64,000 nt of DNA from Phlegmacium glaucopus (Eukaryota; Basidiomycota; Agaricomycetes; Agaricales; Cortinariaceae). The number at the start of each line of letters is the position of its first letter. Within the stretch, counting starts at the first letter, position 1. Position numbers and translations under genes: made by a program. Below the pieces are notes generated by a model, which saw only the letters and a program-made list of their open reading frames with translations, searched no databases and was not told the DNA's origin. Positions 56,590 to 64,000 of the stretch are shown one piece after another. The DNA is taken from the NCBI GenBank assembly GCA_015039465.1, contig MU130382.1, positions 911,824-975,823 of the forward strand. The letters are read 5' to 3'.

Positions 56590-59500
56590 CCCTAATAGGG
56601 AGCAGATGAACGCCCTGTAGGAATGCATTAAGATGAATCATGGAAAGTAAGTGCCCGTTTCATTGAATGTCTGGTCATACTTTCCACATGTCTGTAGTGG
56701 AATCATGAGACCAACCTGCAGTTGAGAACCACTCAACCAGAGCACAGGGATACATCTTTTCATTGTGGTGGAAAGAAAAAAATAATTGAACTTGCATGAT
56801 GTTCATCCCTTTCATTCCAGGCCTTTCCTTATTCTCCACCACCAAAGCACAATCCTGCCTAGAAGCTTTTTTCCACCACAAGGGGCAGGACTGAATACAT
56901 TCACAACACATACCATGAGGCCACATTCGTCACTTGGTGCAAAAAAAGTTGCAACCGCTGAGTGGAAAACCAAAATTTTGCTTGTGATTTTTGGGCAATC
57001 CTCAAGCTCGACACCATCAGCTGATGTATTGGGATGCAGTTGGAAAAGGAATCAATGTGTGAGTTCTGTCAGCTGGGGCTGCTGAATATGCACTGCCAGA
57101 TCTTCAAGGTACCTTGGATAGTTTTGAACTAGTCCACTTATGAGGAATGTTTTTTTTAAACCAAAATAAAAAGACATACTGTGAGTGCAGGTGAGGACAA
57201 CATTTCCTTCAACCATTTCTGTGCCACTTCGAGTGTCTTCATCAATTTCAAAGTCTGAATCTTCCCTGTTGTTGTCTCTATTCCGACTCCTGTGAGCAGT
57301 GGAAATCTTTTGAGGTTGAAAATCTGAAGGGGGAACCATTCATCGATCGACAAAATCAACACATGCAGCCCCAAGCTTATCCAAACATTGATTGATTAAA
57401 AGCATCTGGCTGAGGGCTTCATAGTGGTTGGAATGTTGCCAGGGTTTCTTAACAGCTATAATATGACGGGATTCGGTAATAGATGAGCATATCCCTCCTG
57501 GAGTGCCAAATTCTTGTATGAGATGGTGATAGTGGGAGAGAGCATGTTGGTGGGGAAGAGAAAATCCATCTGGGCGAACACCCAAACATTGGAAGATTTC
57601 ATGATGGGTATAGAACTTTGCAAGGGTGTTATTGAAAGTTGCAAGTGTCGCTTCTGTGATATCGGCTTGTCATGAAAGATAGCAGGCATCAAGAAAGGCG
57701 GTGAGTGCTTTGATGATGTCAGGGTCAACATGTCCACAAATTGCAGCAACATAAACCTTCAGGATACTAGTTAACTTGTGTGACTTGTATGATTAAAAAG
57801 ATTTTTACCTTCATTAATGCTTTCGAATCATCGCCGGTCCATTGTTTGAAGCGCCGGCCATGAGGGAAGCGACGCAGGTTAGGAAAGAGAGGAATGGCTG
57901 CAATTCTACCAACAAGATGTTTCAATTGCTATTCAAATTCTGGTACTGACTCGGAATAACGAACCTTCGGTCAATATCATCGAGTATTTCATCTGCATGA
58001 GACTCGCCATTTTCCACAACGAGTGACTCCTGAACCCATGTAACCAAATGATCTTTGAACATTCCTTTGATTATCTGATGCAGAAGGTCAGGTGTTAATA
58101 TTTCATGAATATCCGCACAAGGGAAATCATAAGTAAATGGCTAGAAGTCAGATCAACATAGCGACAAAGAGATATACACTCACCAGAATGTCATTGTCTA
58201 TACCATATTCATCCCAAAGTGTTTTTGAGTCCAATTCATCAATGAGATCTTTAGTAAATGCACGTGTACATTGACCACAGAGACTGTCAAGGTCATTCGG
58301 CAATGCGGTACATCTAAATACACCCTGTTAATTTCCAAAACTTAAATAAATAAGAAAGGATCAACCTTGGACACCAGCCCTGAACCACTACAGATAAATA
58401 AACCTGCTCCAGATAGTCAGCAATAAATGCAGCAAGGTTATATATAACACACCAGAAATGGCCATCAGGGCAACGACGGACAACAGGAGCAGTCATGCTA
58501 TGTTGAAGTGGAGAGAGAATCTTTGAAATGGATGCATGGTATAGCTGACACTTGAATTTCCGAAATGCAGCATTGTTGTCATATTTTCAGCCACCTAGTC
58601 AATAAATTGTTATTAATCTGGTGAAAAAGGATAGAACAATCAGACACACCTTTGGGGATGGCCAGAAAACCAATAGGAATGACCACATTTCAGTGGGCTC
58701 AGTGAATGGTGTTGTGTATGTTTCCTATTGACAGATAGAGAGGGTGATATTCAACGTGACCGGTCGCCACCGAAACAGTTGTTTTGTCAGCACCAAGAAT
58801 AATTGGGCAATATAAAGTGCCTTTTGTGCTTTCATCATTGTGATATATAGTATCCTAGATAATTGTAAGTCATAGAGAAATTAAAATTATAACAAAAACA
58901 CGTACTGCATGCCTCCAGGAAAAATTTCCAGACAAAAATTCATTCCAATGTTGATGCCCCAATTTATCAAGTTCAATGAATGGCACATAATCAAACTCTC
59001 CATCAAAGTCAGGATTGGCGAGCATATTTCCAATGACAATGTCAGGATCTCAATACCAAACCTGGTATTTGTAGTGTTTGGAAGTCCAGTTGCAGGACTG
59101 GAAAAAGACTGCAAAAAGACCAGACCAGACTGCAAAAGACCGGACCAGTAGTCCGGTCTTTTGGTTTTTGAGAAGCAAAGACTAAAAAAAGACTGGTCTA
59201 AACCGGTAGTTTTGTAGCCCTTATTTTTTTCTTTAAAACAAGATAAAGACCGTATTTATTGGTCAAATATTCACTGAGAAAAAAATAAAACAGTAAAAAT
59301 GTACACAAAATAGTAGGAAACAAATAATATCACCATAAAATTGTCAATTCCCAACAGAATTTAACATTATTGGGCTTATTCTAAAGGTATAGATCACATC
59401 TACATATTTGTTTGATGTTATATATGAAAATATGACCGGTATTTGTCAAAAGTCCGGTCCTGGACAGTCTTGGACCAGGACTGGTCCAGGACTGCAAAAA

Positions 59501-60359
59501 ACCGATGTGGACCGGTCCTAATTGGTCCAGTCTGGTTTTTTGACCTTCTAGAAGCTTAGTGGACCGGTTGCAGTCCTGGTCCTGTCCAAAAATACCAAAG
59601 AACTGGACTGGACTGGACTTCCAAACACTAGGTATTTGTCTAATTGCCAGCTTGGAACATTTAAACCAATATCTCCAACATACGATATTGTGAATGATTT
59701 CCAGGGAGCGTCGCCATGCTTGATGGCATCAATTGTTGCATATAAGTGTTCATGAGATGAGAAGGGGGAAATATCTCCCTCTTTGCTCTTGGAAAGTGAC
59801 CAGATGTCCATAAGTTCATTGATATTCCCAGCGGACATCTCTACCTTGTGATATAAAAAATCGGCGACTTGAAATTGTAACTGGTCATTGAATGGGTCCC
59901 AGGTCAATGAGGAAGGGTTAGTGGAAGGGTTATGATGGGGTAGGGGAGCAGTCCCTAGAGGTAGGAACTGGCCATGCTCGTCACATGGCTGACCTGAAAG
60001 TTTGATCAACTTAACAATGTCATTAAATTTAAAATTGAATTACTGTTGATATTAGGGTGTATATTTCTTTGTGGTCTTGGAAGCGGGGCATTAGGAATAG
60101 GAGGTGGGGATGCAAATAGATGATCATGATCAGGAGGCTCAAAGAAATTGTCTCCAATGAGAGGTTCATGTGGACTTGGATGTTCGTGCAGGATTTCAGG
60201 GCTGTCACGGTCATCCTGGTTTGAATTTGGAGTAGGGTGTGTTATGATGTTGTGGTTTACATGAGCTGATTGAATGTGGTTAGTACGTCCTGCTTGGTTT
60301 CAAAACCGCCTTGGACAGCCTTGGAGATAGTAAGGGCATTTCAGCTTGTAAAGTGTCAT
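56590..60359 (-). pseudogene. KDZ/Plavaka-like transposase, decayed
   Basis: DDE-class transposase of the Kyakuja-Dileera-Zisupton group typical of agaricomycetes. In order on the minus strand: a probable start at 60359, an N-terminal finger (KCPYYLQGCPRRF...HIQSAH is the C2H2 frame), an acidic/proline-rich linker, DPFNDQLQFQVADFLYHK, core blocks LYCPIILGADKTTVSVATG, VPIGFLAIPK (first residues variable), PFTYDFPCADIHEILTPDLL, HQIIKGMFKDHLVTW, FKQWTGDDSKALMKVY, LPHQHALSHYHHLIQEFG, CSSITESRHIIAVKKPW and LINQCLDKLGAACVDF, and a C-terminal MQVQLFFSFHH...CALVEWF segment. Premature TGA codons occur at 60300-60302, 58699-58701, 58690-58692, 57670-57672, 56675-56677 and 56660-56662. A hAT MITE (59072-59630) interrupts it. 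It is inactive as written. Confidence 0.85.
59072..59630. mobile_element. 559-bp hAT-type MITE inside the KDZ transposase
   Basis: The ends TAGTGTTTGGAAGTCCAGT and ACTGGACTTCCAAACACTA form a perfect 19-bp inverted pair. They are flanked by the exact 8-bp duplication GGTATTTG (59064-59071 and 59631-59638). The subterminal regions are packed with GGACTGG/CCAGTCC and GACCGG/CCGGTC words on both strands, likely transposase-binding repeats. The interior is AT-rich and non-coding. Confidence 0.9.
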
Positions 60360-60662
60360 CGACTCAGATTTCAACTTGAAGAAATGAATAAAATTCAGGC
60401 AACGGTTGTATTTGTCATTGTACAAGTAATTAAAATGCAGCAGAACTCTCTAGAAGAATGGAAATGGCAAAAGTTAAAGCTGGTGGTTGAAATCAACCAA
60501 AAAAATCATACCATTTTTCTGCACCCCTATTCCTTTCTCTCATCTCTCAAGCTTGTGTCTAACCCTGCATTCAGTGTTGTGAATTGTTCTGTAACTTGTA
60601 TAGTCATGTCTGCATGACCCAAGTGTGATGCAGCTACTAACCAGCTCCCCACTGATACGCTG
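60360..60662. promoter_or_regulatory. Divergent promoter of the KDZ two-gene unit
   Basis: 303 bp separating the start of the minus-strand transposase from that of the plus-strand partner gene. AT-rich, with no obvious TATA box. It presumably drove both genes of the transposon. Confidence 0.45.
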
Positions 60663-62288
60663 ATGGACAACAAAACACGCCGCTCATCAGCACAGGTCAA
60701 GAAAGACCAACAAGCTCAAATCATTGCGAAAGCTGCCACAGTAGAGTCAACCAAGATTGCCAAATCTCAGCAGGCACGAGTCGCTCACCTTGAGGACAAA
60801 CTTCGGAAGGAAGACCAACTCATGGAAGAGTTGGCTGTGCACCTGGATTTGCAGGTTAAGGCCCACTTGACTCAGCCCAAGGTAAATATCTGTTGTATTA
60901 ACAATTGGTTAGCTTATGAAAAACCCTCAGCCCATCATTCCAAGTGGGAAAATGCTTACATTGGTGGAGGTTGTAGATGATGATGATGACTACTACTTGG
61001 ACTTGGAAATGATATCCAAGTACAATGTCAGGAGTGAAGGTGACAAGTTTCTTCAAACCTCACTATTCAAATTATCATTAACAATTAGTTAGGAAATATA
61101 TCAGAAGAAATGGCTGATATACCTGAGGAATCGACTTTGGACACAGACAGTGACAGTGCTGGTTTAAGAGTGTACAATTTATCAGATGGCGATCATGACA
61201 AAGATGAAGATTATGTCAACAATCCAAATCAACAGTCTGAGTTGGACTCGGAGTCCGAGGACAACGACATCTTGACAGGCCTAACCTCTGAGGCTGCTCA
61301 TCAGCATATCAAAAAATCAGTAAAAGTCAGTTACATTGTCCTGAGATCATAAATAATTGGACTTACATTTTCAGAAAACTCAATGTGGAGATTTTCACAA
61401 AGCAATAAATGTGGCTTGAGAGGCACCACCTGTTGTTGGAACTATGATCAGCGCTGTTGCTACCAAGAAATGCAAGGAGTCTACAACAGTAAACAAGCCC
61501 AGGTACGTGAATATTAAACAGATCTAACGACATCTTCTCAGATCTAGTAGCAATGATAAACGAGCGAAGCGGGTTGAGCCTTCTGGCCTTCTTGTGGGGT
61601 GGAAATGGACTCTGGCAGATGAGAGGACCAAAGCAATTAGAGGTAATTGAAGTAGTGATGATTGATTAATTGCTTACTGTTATGGTTTATTAGCTCGAAA
61701 TGTTATGGTGACAGCAGCCTGGGAGGATTATTATGATGATGACCACGATCCTCTCGAGTATGCTGGGGGAGAATTTGATGATGATGAACCAGCTGAGGCT
61801 GTTCAGGCTGCTAGAATTTTGGAGGAGATTGCTGAAGTTAGAGTTCACTCTGGGGTATGTAATATAAATTCAAGATTATGATTCACTCACCACAAGAGTT
61901 TCACAGAATTCAATGGTGAAGGTCTTTGAGCCTGCTCCAGCTTGAGTTGAACGCAGCACCAGTGGATGTGGCCGAGTCAAGAAAGAAAAATATATGGTTT
62001 TGTCTCTTCCATTCTCACAGGGATCTGCCAATGTTGCATACCTCCAATGCTGGCGCAAAGTATTCAAGTCGAGCCTTATACATTGGGCATCGTGTCAGGA
62101 GGACCCATTTGGGATGAACACTGTGATGGATATGGTGGTTGAGGATTTGTGGGTTCAGGTTTTTCCTTCTCTTGCAACCGCCTTTAAGGGTGAAGCGAGT
62201 GCAGCTATAATCCAGGTTGTAAGTTCATCCCAGTTGGTGTTCTTGTCAATTTAAGATTGATTGTTTCTCACACCCGAAGGCTGGCGAC

Positions 62289-63211
62289 ATCAGGAAAAAT
62301 GATTTTGGCCCTAGGTAGCCTTGGGTAATTTGTTAGTATCACATCACTACTCAGGACATCCCAGGACACCCCAGGACACCCCAGGACACCTCAGGACATC
62401 CTAGAGCAGCACAGGTAAAATTTTGAGTGTCACCCATTTTCTCAGGACACCTTTAGTGTATCCTGGTGCATTGACCATCTGGACAAAATCACATCAGGAG
62501 GCCCTGGGAGTCCCTTAGAATTTATGAATTTTGCTAGAAAATCTTTAACCGCCGCGTCCAAAAAAGTATTTTGCAGTTTTCTCAATAAGGAGAGCTGCTA
62601 TTAATACAATTTAAACATATTCAGGGTCCTAAAACAATTCTCTACCATCTTTAAAAAAATTCCTTTTTTGGAATTTATGTAATCTACCCTGACCCAGCAC
62701 CATATGCTTGAAATCATGCTTATCTGTGATCATGTGACCAACGGTCTGTGCGCCATCCAAAAGATATATAAACCACCCACAATTTTGTTTTCTTATTCCC
62801 TACTTCCCCAGTATTATACTAGTATATTTATGTATCACTATTTTATTATTATTTTATTACTAGTACTATATATGATGTTTAGAATAATTGAATATAATTT
62901 TATTGTTATTATTATTATTCTGTTGTGTGAGACCACTCAAATATCTGGTTTATATATGTTTTCTAGTATCAGATCCAAAGGGACTAAGGCTGCCTCAGGA
63001 TGCTCTCAGGTTGCCTCAGGATGCTCTCAGGTTGCCTTAGGTTGCCTCAGGACGCTCTCAGGTTGCCTCAGGTTGCCCCAGGACAGCCTAAGACTTTTCA
63101 TACATAGGTAACTTGCACCCCAGGGCGACCTCTTGACCTGAGCGCCCTGAGCTGCCTGGGGCACCCCAGGACATTTCAGGACGGCCTAGGGCACAAGTCA
63201 TTTTTCCTGAT
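62289..63211. mobile_element. 923-bp TIR element with CAGG-rich subterminal repeats
   Basis: The left end ATCAGGAAAAATGATTTTGG continues to CCCTAGG. The right end is the reverse complement with about three differences, finishing AGTCATTTTTCCTGAT. Inside the left end are tandem CCCCAGGACAC words (62350-62400). Inside the right end are alternating GGTTGCCTCAGGA and TGCTCTCA words (62985-63080). The interior is AT-rich. The target duplication is not clear. It interrupts the KDZ partner gene between its HWASCQEDPF and LINWQSF parts. Confidence 0.7.
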
Positions 63212-63417
63212 GGATGTCCTCATCAACTGGCAAAGCTTCATGGGAAAGGAAGGAATTTTCATTGCAGTCAAGGCCTTAAAGGAATCTGAGGTCAGTGACA
63301 ATGATGCTCCTGCAGCTGCTGCCTATTTGTTGGAGAATTTTTCTTTTTATTCGAAAATCCTAACACTGCCGTGAGTAACATTTAATTCCATCTTCTAATT
63401 CTCACTGCTATTATTAG

Positions 63418-63831
63418 TGTTAGGGCAACTGCGATGCTGACTTAGTCAAGCTAGCAGGGGATCCAAAGTTAATAATATTTCAGAAAAGGTATCTACAAGT
63501 GACTTACCTAGCAGGGGATCCAAAGAGGAAAGGATGGGGATCCCTGCTAGGCTGAGGGTGTTTAAGTACTAAATATGGACATAACGGAGATATAAAATAA
63601 ATAAAGGAATGATACAATAATAATTAATTAATTAAATAAGAAGTGGTGTGATGTGAAAAATGGAAATAAAAGACGGAGTGAAATGGAGGATTGGAGTCGG
63701 AGCGGAACTACGGGGTTCCGGGGTGAAGCGGTGATGGAAGCGGAGTTGGTCAGAGGGTCGGAGGTCGTCGGAAAGGCGGGGTGTATGATTCTGAGGTTGA
63801 GGTTTGGGTTAAAGTCGGGTGTCCCCTAACA
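63418..63831. mobile_element. Solo LTR, family A (copy A4)
   Basis: Begins TGTTAGGGCAACTG and ends GTGTCCCCTAACA, 414 bp, flanked by the exact duplication ATTAG (63413-63417 and 63832-63836). It is uninterrupted, so it serves as the reference copy for family A. It has GCTAGCAGGGGATCC repeated in both orientations, TGTTTAAGTAC and AATAAATAAA. It interrupts the KDZ partner gene upstream of its VFGAHLKK segment. Confidence 0.9.
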
Positions 63832-64000
63832 ATTAGGGAGATAAAGGAGGCTTTAGAGGCAGCCTTGTTGTGTCAGTGTTTGGAGCACACCTCAAGAAAA
63901 CAATTGGGTATGTACTGACTAATGACAGACCATACGGATATCCTCTCAGTGGACTTGCTGTTGGAGCAGCAGTGGTATGGTACATTATATACATGATATG

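Larger units (their letters stand above)
60663..64000 (+). pseudogene. Partner gene of the KDZ transposon, decayed, runs off the window
   Basis: The protein starts MDNKTRRSSAQVKKDQQAQI with a basic/helical segment (VAHLEDKLRKEDQLMEELAV). A short acidic linker (VVDDDDDYYLDLEM), an acidic Ser/Asp-rich region (LDTDSDSAGLRVYNLSDGD), VGWKWTLADERTKAI and an acidic block YYDDDHDPLEYAGGEFDDDE follow. A folded part has HWASCQEDPFGMNTVMDMVV, LINWQSFMGKEG and, after an LTR, VFGAHLKKTIGYVLTN and YPLSGLAVGAAVVW. Clean early exons: 60663-60881, 60931-61039 and 61093-61319. It is broken by an in-frame TGA at 61417-61419, a TIR element (62289-63211) and an LTR (63418-63831). I know this arrangement beside KDZ transposases only loosely and can give no function. 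Confidence 0.65.

Noticed and set aside
62704..63111. 135-aa open frame with hydrophobic stretches
   Set aside because: It lies wholly inside the TIR element, and its hydrophobicity comes from AT-rich DNA and its end from the subterminal repeats.

Overview
The window is eukaryotic DNA from a filamentous basidiomycete, most likely an Agaricomycete; I cannot name the species. Genes are split by many short introns (mostly 47-75 nt, GT-AG with a few GC-AG). The products are typical fungal housekeeping proteins. The mobile DNA is of agaricomycete type: a KDZ/Plavaka-like transposase with a divergent partner gene, Ty3-type LTRs, hAT-like non-autonomous elements, and a TPR-CHAT protein. No rRNA, tRNA or CRISPR array was recognised.

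Left part. Positions 1-4369 (minus) hold a ten-exon Gln/Pro-rich protein with three C2H2 fingers, cut by the window edge. From 4.4 to 12.1 kb lies a repeat island: a 589-bp TIR element with TA flanks, a 1618-bp hAT-like element carrying a 20-bp minisatellite, solo LTRs nested up to three deep (exact 5-bp target duplications define most of them), and a broken gag fragment joined to LTR sequence. Next to it (12.2-16.9 kb, minus) is a large TPR-CHAT gene, intact but strongly CpG-depleted.

Gene-dense middle (17.5-54.7 kb). In order: NDUFAF5-type methyltransferase (+), TRM10 (-), acyl-protein thioesterase (+), a small proline-rich tail-anchored protein (+), a Whi3/Scw1-type RNA-binding protein (+), two TIR elements, PP4 regulatory subunit 3/Psy2 (-), TOM20 (+) whose transcript can be spliced in frame into a SET-domain protein, a secreted lysozyme-like GH23 protein (+), Mgs1/WRNIP1 ATPase (-), a conserved protein of unknown function (-), CLPTM1 (-), 14-3-3 (+) and the GPI inositol-deacylase Bst1/PGAP1 (+). 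Divergent pairs TRM10/APT1 and PSY2/TOM20 have intergenic spaces of about 200 bp that probably act as shared promoters.

Right part (54.8-64 kb). A second repeat island contains a fold-back with a solo LTR in its loop and a decayed KDZ/Plavaka-like two-gene transposon (transposase on minus, partner protein on plus). It has been hit by a hAT-type MITE, another TIR element and a solo LTR. The premature stops I could place in the transposase are all TGA, which suggests CpG methylation and deamination, the same process that could explain the CpG-poor TPR-CHAT gene.

Gene models were built by hand from conserved protein frames and splice signals. Where all exons are given, their summed lengths are divisible by three. 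Family assignments rest on recalled motifs, not on searches.
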